Shown here piece after piece: positions 1 through 7,270 of a stretch of 48,214 bases of DNA (its first letter is position 1; each line of letters starts with the position of its first letter). The position numbers were made by a program, and so were the translations under genes. Origin of the DNA: Chitinophaga pinensis (GTDB taxonomy: Bacteria > Bacteroidota > Bacteroidia > Chitinophagales > CAMDFR01); the NCBI GenBank assembly GCA_945872405.1, contig CAMBZT010000013.1, positions 1 to 48,214 of the forward strand, given 5' to 3'. The notes under the pieces were generated by a model. It had not been told where the DNA came from. It saw only the letters and a program-made list of their open reading frames with translations, and made no database searches.

Positions 1-954
1 AGTAGCGCCGTTTTGTATGGCTTCGGTTAGCCAAGTTTTCACGCGAGTATAATGTTTTGCATTCACCATGTGAGCAATAGATTGACTCTGTTCTGGTTGT
101 TGCCCATACATTTTAGCAAGTTGTAATTGCATGGCTTTTACAAAATCTTGCTTCTTACTTTCGTGAATAAAAAGATAGTCGGGGGCAATGCACGTTTGTC
201 CGCTATTCATAAATTTACCCCATCCTATCTTTGCTGCACACTCGGTGACATCAGCTGTTTCGTCGATGATCACAGGGCTTTTACCGCCCAATTCTAGCGT
301 AACAGAGGTGAGATGTTCACTTGCAGCTTTCATCACAACTTTTCCTACTGCAGGGCTACCTGTAAAATGAATATGGTCGAACTTTAATGTTAACAGTTGA
401 GTGGAAACCTCCACTCCTCCTTCCACAACTGCTACTTCACTTTCGTCAAAGACCGAAGCAATAAATTTCTTTATAAATTTGCTGGTATGAGGCGTAAACT
501 CAGAGGGTTTCAGCATGCAAACATTACCGGCAGCAATAGCAGAAATAATGGGTGAAATTGCTAATTGAAAAGGATAATTCCAGGGAGACATAATGAGGCA
601 ATTTCCTTTCGGCTCTTTCACAATGGAGGCAACGCTGCCAATCATGGTTATTGGACTTTGAAGGTCTTCCGGCTCCATCCAAGTGGCTAAGTCTTTACAG
701 ATGGCATTAATCTCTATGATTAAAGGATATATTTCGGTTAAATCAACTTCTTCTTTAGGTTTCGAAAAATCTGCATGCACTGCCGCTTTTATCTCTTCTC
801 TTTTAGTGTGTAGTGCCTTCTTCAAACGAGTCAGTTTAGCACATCGATCTTTGGAGCTACTATTCTTAACCTCCTGTCTATTCTGTCTTTGTAGGTTATA
901 AATTCTCTCAATTTCTTCGAAAGGTGTGTCTTGACTGGTTAAAATGGGAATCAT
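1..954 (-). CDS. NAD(P)-dependent aldehyde dehydrogenase, class 3-like (3' end cut by window)
   Basis: This enzyme oxidises aldehydes to carboxylic acids with NAD(P)+. The window holds the first 318 codons of a protein that in this family is about 455-460 residues, so the C-terminus lies outside. The start is the ATG at 954-952 (MIPILTSQDTPF). The motif WNYPFQL, the cofactor-loop motif FTGSPAVGK, the general base Glu221 in LELGGKSP and the nucleophile Cys255 in SGQTCIAPDY are all visible. The 34-residue spacing between Glu and Cys is as expected for the superfamily. GQTCIAPDY and WNYPF are typical of the ALDH3 branch (fatty or aromatic aldehydes), so a coniferyl-aldehyde-type or fatty-aldehyde substrate is possible but not shown. 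It is transcribed divergently from rpoD across a 211-base intergenic region. No signal peptide is seen, so it is probably cytoplasmic. Confidence 0.93.
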   Translation of the reverse strand, partial: MIPILTSQDTPFEEIERIYNLQRQNRQEVKNSSSKDRCAKLTRLKKALHTKREEIKAAVHADFSKPKEEVDLTEIYPLIIEINAICKDLATWMEPEDLQSPITMIGSVASIVKEPKGNCLIMSPWNYPFQLAISPIISAIAAGNVCMLKPSEFTPHTSKFIKKFIASVFDESEVAVVEGGVEVSTQLLTLKFDHIHFTGSPAVGKVVMKAASEHLTSVTLELGGKSPVIIDETADVTECAAKIGWGKFMNSGQTCIAPDYLFIHESKKQDFVKAMQLQLAKMYGQQPEQSQSIAHMVNAKHYTRVKTWLTEAIQNGAT

Positions 955-1092
955 ATAAGTTTGCAGATATTTTTATAAAAGTAGTCGAAACTGACTAAAA
1001 TTTATGCTTAAAAATGCATAATTATTGCACTATCAATCGTGCTTCTGAAGCACGTTTACAAATTATTTTCGCTTTTTTTAAAAAAATCGCTA

Positions 1093-1100
1093 TATTTTTG
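1093..1100 (+). promoter_or_regulatory. Candidate -7 element of the rpoD promoter
   Basis: TATTTTTG fits the Bacteroidota -7 consensus TAnnTTTG and lies 65 bases before the rpoD ATG. No clear TTTG -33 element sits 19-21 bases upstream, only a T-rich tract. This is an assignment by consensus alone. Confidence 0.4.
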
Positions 1101-1165
1101 CATCCCGTTCTGAAACTTTAGGTCAAATAAAATCGTTAATCTAGAAAATTCATTTATAGTATACT

Positions 1166-2032
1166 ATGCGTCAACTAAAAATCACCAAATCAATTACCAA
1201 TCGCGAATCTCAATCAGTTGAGAAATATTTACAAGATATTGCGAAAGTAGATCTAATTACTGCAGAAGAAGAAGTAGTACTTGCTAAGAAGATTAGAGAT
1301 GGCGATCAGATTGCCCTTGAAAAATTAGTGAAATCAAATCTCCGATTTGTGGTTTCAGTAGCAAAACAATACCAAAACCAAGGCTTATCGTTGAATGATT
1401 TGATTAATGAAGGAAATGTAGGATTGGTGAAAGCTGCTCAAAAATTTGATGAAACAAGAGGTTTTAAGTTCATCTCTTATGCGGTGTGGTGGATTCGTCA
1501 GTCGATAATGCAAGCACTTGCCGAACAAGCACGTTTGATTAGATTGCCACTAAACAAAGTTGGTTCGCTAAGCAAAATCAGAAAAGCCTTAGCACAATTG
1601 GAGCAGGAGTTTGACCGTGAACCAACCCCTGAAGAACTTGCGAAGTTCTTAGATATTGATGTAAAAGAAGTGGAGACTACCTTGAAATTATCTTCAAGAC
1701 ATACCTCGTTAGATGCACCGTTAGTGGAAGGTGAAAACAATGCATTGGCAGACGTATTACAGAACGATAATGCTGATGGAGCTGACACGCACTTAGATTA
1801 TGCTGATTCTCTTAGAAAAGAGACGCTTCGTTCTCTAAACACGCTCACAGAAAGACAAAGACAGGTCATTCAACTTTATTATGGCATTGGAGTAGATCAC
1901 CCGATGTCTCTCGAAGATATCGGCGAAAATTTAGGTTTAACAAGGGAAAGAGTTAGACAAATTAAAGATAAGGCTATCAATAATCTTCGTTCTGCTTCGC
2001 GTAGTAAGTTATTGAAAACATATCTTGGATAA
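1166..2032 (+). CDS. rpoD: RNA polymerase primary sigma factor RpoD (SigA)
   Basis: This is the housekeeping sigma-70 that directs core RNA polymerase to TTTG/TAnnTTTG promoters. At 288 residues it is the short form typical of Bacteroidota, without the long N-terminal region 1.1 of proteobacterial RpoD. Region 1.2 is near residues 15-50 ([16 protein letters not shown]). Region 2 spans about 52-125 and includes [25 protein letters not shown] and the -10-melting segment [10 protein letters not shown]. Region 3 is about 130-210. Region 4.2, the helix-turn-helix, is near 250-280 ([19 protein letters not shown]). The ATG start gives the usual N-terminus ([11 protein letters not shown]). It stands alone with its own promoter region and a hairpin after the stop codon. 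All expected motifs are present. Confidence 0.98.
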   Translation: MRQLKITKSITNRESQSVEKYLQDIAKVDLITAEEEVVLAKKIRDGDQIALEKLVKSNLRFVVSVAKQYQNQGLSLNDLINEGNVGLVKAAQKFDETRGFKFISYAVWWIRQSIMQALAEQARLIRLPLNKVGSLSKIRKALAQLEQEFDREPTPEELAKFLDIDVKEVETTLKLSSRHTSLDAPLVEGENNALADVLQNDNADGADTHLDYADSLRKETLRSLNTLTERQRQVIQLYYGIGVDHPMSLEDIGENLGLTRERVRQIKDKAINNLRSASRSKLLKTYLG

Positions 2033-2040
2033 TAATAATT

Positions 2041-2067
2041 ATTCTTTCTAAAAGAATACATTTTTTT
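2041..2067 (+). terminator. Probable terminator after rpoD
   Basis: An inverted repeat ATTCTTT/AAAGAAT with a three-base loop begins 8 bases after the rpoD stop and is followed, after ACA, by seven T residues. The stem is AT-rich and therefore weak, but position and T-tract suit an intrinsic terminator. Confidence 0.5.
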
Positions 2068-2259
2068 CCAGCGCTATCCTTCTATCACCAATATGGGAAG
2101 ATTTTGGAGTGATTGCTAGATTGAGAATAGATTTAAGTAGACTTAGGTTTTTACCAATAAAAGAGATCACTGGGAATGTTTTTATTTAAATCAATTCTTT
2201 AAGTTTATTATATCTCGATAAGTTCCTTTTCAAATTGAACATTTAAAATATGTTCCTCT

Positions 2260-2739
2260 TTAATGTGGTGGACCAGGTGGCGGACCTTTTTGCCTTGGTG
2301 ACATCATTTGCAACGCTAGTTTAATAACTTCATCAAACTTCTTTTGTTGTTCTAAATTACAAATAGCGCGTACGTCTTGAAAATGGTAAAAGGTCACCAT
2401 CTCTATTTGCTTTTGCAGAAAAATAATTGAGTCTGCCGCATTGTTAAGCACGAGAGAATCAACTGCATTTTCACTTAACATATCGTAAAACACATCATGA
2501 AATTCCTTATTCTTATCGCGCAAGTCCTTTACTTTATGCTGATGATCACGTTTCAATAATTCGAATTTGCTTTGTTGTTCTTTGGTAAAGCTCAATTCAT
2601 CGCTCAAAAAATCACCTACCTCAGAGCCTCTTGGAGGACCTCCATGCCGAGAATTAGTTGACCACATGAATGCCAATGTTGCCATATTGATACCCAACAA
2701 AACAATGATAACTATTTTAAAAAACTTACTATTATCCAT
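2260..2739 (-). CDS. Membrane-anchored Spy/CpxP/CnrX-like periplasmic protein
   Basis: A 159-residue protein with one N-terminal membrane segment (residues about 8-27, FKIVIIVLLGINMATLAFMW) and a helical periplasmic part. Two LTxxQ-like motifs of the Spy/CpxP/CnrX/ZraP superfamily are visible: LSFTKEQQSKF (about 49-59) and CNLEQQKKF in the second half. Histidines in RDHQHK, EFHD and FYHFQD could bind metal, and the C-terminus is rich in Pro, Gly and His (GPPPGPPH). Proteins of this family act as periplasmic chaperones or as sensors that control an ECF sigma factor. It is the third gene of a run after an ECF sigma (3073-3663) and a small membrane protein (2749-3036), with a 9-base gap. The order recalls the metal-responsive CnrYXH system, so a sensing role is inferred; the inducer is unknown. 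Confidence 0.75.
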   Translation of the reverse strand: MDNSKFFKIVIIVLLGINMATLAFMWSTNSRHGGPPRGSEVGDFLSDELSFTKEQQSKFELLKRDHQHKVKDLRDKNKEFHDVFYDMLSENAVDSLVLNNAADSIIFLQKQIEMVTFYHFQDVRAICNLEQQKKFDEVIKLALQMMSPRQKGPPPGPPH

Positions 2740-2748
2740 GCTTACTCT

Positions 2749-3036
2749 TTATTGATTGATGTATGAAAAGTACTCTGAATAGAGCGCATTTGAATTGGTG
2801 CTTACGCTTGATTTATTGGCAGAATAGCGAGAAATAGTAAGCGAATTCATGCCAATCAGCAGAATAATACTCGCAGCTATCGCCCACTTTAAAAGCGGCT
2901 GCAAAGGCACTAACACTATTTTCTCAGAAGGAAATTCCATCAAATTTATGGTATCCAATGATTTTGGTGCATTCACTTCTGCTATTGAAGCTGATGATAA
3001 AAGAATCTCCTCTATCCAATCTTCTTTTCTTTTCAT
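2749..3036 (-). CDS. Small single-pass membrane protein, probable anti-sigma factor
   Basis: A 95-residue protein with a hydrophilic, probably cytoplasmic N-terminus of about 45 residues, one membrane helix (about 48-68, LLKWAIAASIILLIGMNSL) and a short periplasmic tail. It lies directly between an ECF sigma factor gene and a Spy-like periplasmic protein gene, with gaps of 36 and 9 bases. This size, topology and position match short anti-sigma factors of the CnrY type, where the N-terminal helix holds the sigma factor at the membrane. No recognisable zinc anti-sigma motif (HxxxCxxC) is present. The function is inferred from context; the sequence itself is not diagnostic. Confidence 0.6.
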   Translation of the reverse strand: MKRKEDWIEEILLSSASIAEVNAPKSLDTINLMEFPSEKIVLVPLQPLLKWAIAASIILLIGMNSLTISRYSANKSSVSTNSNALYSEYFSYINQ

Positions 3037-3072
3037 AATTGTATAGATGTTGTTTTACGAAAAAACTTGTAT

Positions 3073-3663
3073 TTATCTTTCATTTTCGTTGTAATAATTG
3101 CTTAGTGTTTTCTGCAAATTCTGTTTTGCTCTAAATAAAAGAGATTCAACAGACGAAACTGATATGTTCATGACCTCTGCTACCTCAAGATAACTCAACT
3201 GATCTAACTTATTCAAAATAAATGTCGCTTTTTGTTTTTCTGGTAATTTATTGATTGCCATAAACAGAATTTCTGTTCTTTCCTTATTTTCTAGTAACAC
3301 ACCAGGATGACTAAAATTTGGTTGATCATATATTGGCTCATTGCTTTCATCACCGAAAATACTTCGCATAAATCCAAATCGCTTTTTTCGCTTTTTCATT
3401 CTGATAAAGTCTAGCGATTTAGTTACAGCAATTCGATATAACCATGTTGTCAGCTTTGAGTCCCCTTTAAATTGAGAAATGGATTGAAAGACAGAAACAA
3501 AAACTTCTTGAGAAATATCCTCTGCATCTTCCATGTTTTGCAGCAAATTCAAACAGATATTGTAGACTGTTTTTTTATAGGCATCAATTAAATATTGGTA
3601 GGCCTTGGAGTCTCCTTCTTTTAAAAGAGAAATAAACGCTGGCTCATTTAATTTTAGCGTCAA
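3073..3663 (-). CDS. ECF-type RNA polymerase sigma factor
   Basis: A 196-residue sigma-70 of the extracytoplasmic-function class. Region 2 is seen in the N-terminal half: DAEDISQEVFVSVFQ followed by LTTWLYRIAVTKSLDFIR. Region 4 lies near the C-terminus: LPEKQKATFILNKLDQLSY, then LEVAEVMNISVSSVESLLF, which forms the helix-turn-helix. The reading frame has no ATG before residue 44, and upstream the frame is closed by a stop at 3684-3682, so the most reasonable start is TTG at 3663-3661. It heads a three-gene minus-strand cassette with a probable anti-sigma factor and a Spy-like sensor. ECF factors in such cassettes usually control envelope stress or metal response and their own operon. Confidence 0.92.
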   Translation of the reverse strand: MTLKLNEPAFISLLKEGDSKAYQYLIDAYKKTVYNICLNLLQNMEDAEDISQEVFVSVFQSISQFKGDSKLTTWLYRIAVTKSLDFIRMKKRKKRFGFMRSIFGDESNEPIYDQPNFSHPGVLLENKERTEILFMAINKLPEKQKATFILNKLDQLSYLEVAEVMNISVSSVESLLFRAKQNLQKTLSNYYNENER

Positions 3664-3755
3664 TTCAAGTAAGATTACAGATTAAAAGTACGCTAAATAA
3701 TATTGAAAAATTCTCAAGCGAAAAATTAATCTCAAAAAGAATGACACAGCAAATT

Positions 3756-4967
3756 CTAAAAATGGAAATTATCATAATATCCCGCTTTATAGGGAAAACG
3801 TTCAAGGTAAAGCTTCTTGACTTTCTGAAAAATTTGTTTTCTAAACTCATCGACATTTTGTTTCTTTAACGCAGAAATGAAAACAGCACTGTCATTGGTA
3901 CGTTGCATCCAACTATTTTTTAGCTCTATCAAGATATCTTGTTTCTCCCCATCAGGCAAATATTTGTCAAATGTTTTTTCCTCATACAAGTCCATTTTAT
4001 TGAACACAACTAAGGTTGGTTTATCTTGTACTTTTAACTCAGCTAATGTTTTGTTAACGACGTTCAGCTGATCTTCAAAAGCTGTATGAGAAATATCTAC
4101 AACATGAATAAGCACATCAGCCTCTAGTGTCTCTGCCAAAGTTGACTTGAAACTTTCTATCAAATGATGAGGCAATTTTCTAATAAAACCTACCGTATCG
4201 CTTAACAAAAATGGAACATTTTCTAAGACCACCTTTCTTACGGTTGTATCAAGCGTTGCAAATAATTTATTCTCTGCAAAAACTTCACTTTTGCTGAGCA
4301 TATTCATGATAGTGCTTTTCCCCACATTGGTATACCCAACCAAAGCAACTCGAATCAGTTCACCACGATTTTTTCTTCTTAGTGCATCTTGTTTGTCATA
4401 AGCTAAAAGTTTAGATTTCAACAATGAAATATTATGTTGTGCAATTCGTCTATCTGTTTCAATTTCTTTTTCACCACTACCTCTCATTCCAATGCCTCCT
4501 TTGATACGATCTAAGTGAGTCCACATTCCTTTCAATCGAGGCAACATATACTGTGTTAAGGCAAGCTCTACTTGCATCTTGGCTTGATCTGTTTGGGCTC
4601 GTTGCGCAAAAATATCTAAGATAAGCATACTTCTGTCTAACACTTTACATTTCGCCTCCTCCTCTATATTTCTTTGTTGTGCTGGTGTAATCTCATCATC
4701 AAAAATAACCATATCAATCTCATTCAATTCAACATAATCACGAATTTCTTCTAGTTTGCCTTTACCTACATAGGTTCTATTATCAGGATGAGAATATTTC
4801 TGATAAAAAGTTTTCATAGTTTTAGCACCGGCTGTTTCTGCTAGAAATGACAATTCTATAAAGTATTCCATTAATTGTGCTTCAGATTGTTGTTGTGTAA
4901 CCAAACCAACCAAAACACAGGTTTCTTGCTTATTTTCTTTAGTATCGTGTAATATATTTTTTGCCAA
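3756..4967 (-). CDS. hflX: Ribosome-associated GTPase HflX
   Basis: HflX is a translational GTPase that binds 50S or stalled 70S ribosomes and splits them under stress. The N-terminal HflX domain covers about residues 20-195, with the typical YVGKGKLEEI and GGIGMRGSGEKEIETDRR segments. The G domain follows with P-loop GYTNVGKST (211-219), G3 DTVGF (about 257-261) and G4 NKMD (323-326). At 403 residues it has normal length. There is no in-frame ATG before Met33; the best start is TTG at 4967-4965, giving MAKNILHDTKENKQETCVLVG. It is followed, after 92 bases, by the ECF sigma cassette on the same strand, and preceded by a Nit2-like amidase with a 101-base gap, so co-transcription is possible but not evident. 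Confidence 0.96.
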   Translation of the reverse strand: MAKNILHDTKENKQETCVLVGLVTQQQSEAQLMEYFIELSFLAETAGAKTMKTFYQKYSHPDNRTYVGKGKLEEIRDYVELNEIDMVIFDDEITPAQQRNIEEEAKCKVLDRSMLILDIFAQRAQTDQAKMQVELALTQYMLPRLKGMWTHLDRIKGGIGMRGSGEKEIETDRRIAQHNISLLKSKLLAYDKQDALRRKNRGELIRVALVGYTNVGKSTIMNMLSKSEVFAENKLFATLDTTVRKVVLENVPFLLSDTVGFIRKLPHHLIESFKSTLAETLEADVLIHVVDISHTAFEDQLNVVNKTLAELKVQDKPTLVVFNKMDLYEEKTFDKYLPDGEKQDILIELKNSWMQRTNDSAVFISALKKQNVDEFRKQIFQKVKKLYLERFPYKAGYYDNFHF

Positions 4968-5068
4968 TCTTTCTATTTTTAAATTACTGGTAAAGATAAA
5001 TAAAACTTGGTTAAAGTTGATGTATCAAGCATTTTAGCGAATATCGCCAACACTTCAAAAACGTATTA

Positions 5069-5863
5069 TTAGAGAATAGTAAACTCGTCTGCATCCCGAA
5101 GAAAAGGAAGCGCTTCTCTCGTTTTTTGTAAAAGATCAATACGTAAACTAACGATTGCGATATCTTCTACATCGCTTTTCCTATATATCGTTTCGCCAAG
5201 TGCATCCAGGACAGCACTATCACCAGAATACAGAATCCCATTCTCATCTTCACCAACTCTATTTAGACCAATCACGTAGGATTGGTTTTCGATTGCTCGA
5301 GCTTGTAATAAGGTGCTCCAAGCAGCATTTCTTTTTTGAGGCCAGTTTGCTATCACTAGAAGTACGTCATATTCGTATCTATCATCGCCAAACCATTTAT
5401 TTCTTAACCAAACAGGAAACCTTAAGTCATAACAAATCACAGGTCTAATTTTCCAACCTTTCAGAGAAACAATTAAACTTTCTGTCCCTACACTATAATG
5501 TAAATGCTCATTAGCTAAGGTAAATAGGTGTTTCTTGTCATAATATTGTAGCACTCCGCTATCATCCACCCAAATCAATCGATTATAAAAATGATCTAAT
5601 TCTTTGATGATAAGACTTCCAGTTATAGCGCAATTCTTTTCTTTTGCTACTTTTTTCATCCACCGTATGGTAATACCATCCATCGTCTCATAAAGTATCT
5701 TTGGTTTCATGCTAAAACCAGTTGTGAACATTTCTGGCAGAATAATAAGATCGATAGGTTGTTCAATTTGCTCTATTTTTTGACTAAATGCTTGAATGTT
5801 CTTCTGAGGATCTTCCCAAAATAATGCACTTTGAATCATTACAACGAGTAGTTTGTCCTGCAT
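5069..5863 (-). CDS. Nitrilase-superfamily omega-amidase (Nit2/YafV-like)
   Basis: A 264-residue carbon-nitrogen hydrolase. The catalytic triad of the superfamily is visible: Glu44 in ILPEMFTTGF, Lys110 in YYDKKHLF and Cys144 in VICYDLRFPVW. The pattern MFTTGFSM and CYDLRFP is typical of the YafV/Nit2 branch, which hydrolyses alpha-ketoglutaramate and alpha-ketosuccinamate (metabolite repair after glutamine transamination) and takes part in methionine salvage in some bacteria. No signal peptide is present, so it is cytoplasmic. The ATG start is only 73 bases from the divergent upp start. The exact substrate is inferred from family membership. Confidence 0.9.
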   Translation of the reverse strand: MQDKLLVVMIQSALFWEDPQKNIQAFSQKIEQIEQPIDLIILPEMFTTGFSMKPKILYETMDGITIRWMKKVAKEKNCAITGSLIIKELDHFYNRLIWVDDSGVLQYYDKKHLFTLANEHLHYSVGTESLIVSLKGWKIRPVICYDLRFPVWLRNKWFGDDRYEYDVLLVIANWPQKRNAAWSTLLQARAIENQSYVIGLNRVGEDENGILYSGDSAVLDALGETIYRKSDVEDIAIVSLRIDLLQKTREALPFLRDADEFTIL

Positions 5864-5936
5864 TAATCAAATTTTAAACCAAGATACACATAAAGAATTT
5901 AATTTCTTATTACATTTATGTTCTAAAACTTAAGTC

Positions 5937-6593
5937 ATGGCACGTCTACTCACCACGCAACATTCCATTCTTTCTGAGATGGTTTCAGAAATCAGAGATA
6001 AAAAAACGCAAAGTGATAGATTTAAGTTTAGAAATAATCTTGAACGTATTGGAGAACTTTGTGCCTATGAAATCAGCAAGGAGCTGAGCTATGAAGAAAA
6101 AATCGTAACCACACCTTTAGGAGAAGCCGTTTCTTACCAACTAATTGCCCAACCAGTCTTGGCGACCATTCTTAGAGCTGGACTTCCTTTAAATCAAGGA
6201 GTACTTAGGATTTTTGATCGTGCTGATTCTGCCTATCTTTCAGCCTATAGAAAACATGACATCGAAGACGACAATCAATTTATTATAGAGTTGGAATACA
6301 TCTCTTGCACAGACTTAACAGATAAAATTTTAATTCTTTCTGACCCCATGATTGCAACAGGTGCTTCTATAGTTACGGCAATTAATGCACTGAAAAAATA
6401 TGGAGTTCCAAAACATATTCATGTTCTCTCTGTAATAGCAAGTACTGAAGGAGTTGACTTTGTAGAAAGAAACACTGAAAACACCACAGTATGGGCAGTT
6501 GCTATTGATGATGAGCTAACAGCTAAAGGGTATATTGTACCAGGCTTAGGCGATGCAGGTGACTTGTCTTTTGGCGAAAAACAACAATATTAG
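5937..6593 (+). CDS. upp: Uracil phosphoribosyltransferase
   Basis: Upp converts uracil and PRPP to UMP in pyrimidine salvage. The PRPP-binding loop is DPMIATGAS (residues 136-144), and the C-terminal uracil-binding motif is PGLGDAGDLSFG (202-213). ILRAGLPLNQG (78-88) is the other conserved loop. Length (218 residues) is normal. The central part differs from the E. coli type (for example SAYRKHDIEDDNQF) as is common in Bacteroidota, but the active-site motifs are complete. The gene is monocistronic: it is divergent from the amidase gene and followed by a long region without intact genes. Confidence 0.96.
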   Translation: MARLLTTQHSILSEMVSEIRDKKTQSDRFKFRNNLERIGELCAYEISKELSYEEKIVTTPLGEAVSYQLIAQPVLATILRAGLPLNQGVLRIFDRADSAYLSAYRKHDIEDDNQFIIELEYISCTDLTDKILILSDPMIATGASIVTAINALKKYGVPKHIHVLSVIASTEGVDFVERNTENTTVWAVAIDDELTAKGYIVPGLGDAGDLSFGEKQQY

Positions 6594-6702
6594 CCTTTGT
6601 TAAATCCGATAAAAATCACTTTAATTTCTGATAGGGTAATGATGAGAAGGATGTGATTTGGTATAATAACAAAAGCATGTAATAGAATTCTTTGCGTTAA
6701 TC

Positions 6703-6993
6703 GCAATTCCAAATGCCTTCTCACCCAACAGAGACGTAGTTAATGCCGTTTTTAAAGTGCTTACTACACAAAATTTATCCATTGATGTTTTCTAATTTTT
6801 CACTAGATGGAGTACTCTTATTCTTGAAACAAAAGATAGTAATGCAGAATGAGATGGAAGTTTTAATAATCGTGATCAACAAATAGGATCTTATGCATTC
6901 TATGTTCAAACTCATAGTAAGCTCGATGCAAAGATTAAAATCTATACAGGTACACTATTCAGTGCTTCGCTAAAGAACAAACCTAGGAGATAA
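6703..6993 (+). pseudogene. Remnant of a type IX secretion (gliding-type, type B) C-terminal sorting domain
   Basis: One frame running from 6703 to the stop at 6991 reads as a T9SS type-B sorting domain interrupted by two nonsense codons. It starts AIPNAFSPNRDVVNAVFKV, matching the family opening IPNAFSPNGDGxNDxF. It continues LSIDVF, stop TAA (6793-6795, where the family usually has Tyr), FFTRWSTLILETKDSNAE, stop TGA (6850-6852, where the family has the Trp of the WDG motif), DGSF, then QQIGSYAFYV and KIKIYTGTL, matching the closing strands. No frameshift is needed. Upstream the frame closes at 6667-6669 and no body of a secreted protein is recognisable in 6594-6702. The remaining bases 6994-7270 hold only short open stretches that I do not recognise. 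Family identity comes from remembered consensus. Confidence 0.75.
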
Positions 6994-7270
6994 AAATCTG
7001 ACTTACGATACTTCTATCCAATTATTATATCGTTAAACTTCTAGAAAATAAATATTTGTTAGTATTTAGGTGTTTTACATGTTAGAACACATATTTAGTT
7101 TTGCGTGCCCTCTTTTTTCTAATAGAGTAAATATAACATCATTTTTTACTTAAGAACTATTAAAAAAAGTTGTCGTGTGTTTTGCAGTAAGCGGTACTGC
7201 TGTCACCCAATCAAGCATTCCCTAACAAAATGCTCCTATTAAAATGCAAATAGCACTTTTGGGTTGAAGA

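Noticed and set aside
6613-6659. AAATCAC/GTGATTT inverted repeat after upp
   Set aside because: The loop is 33 bases and no T-tract follows, so it is not a credible terminator and no target duplication suggests a mobile element.
6994-7270. Short open stretches including FAVSGTAVTQSSIP
   Set aside because: Too short and stop-interrupted, with no family I recognise; could be more of the decayed gene, but the sequence does not show it.
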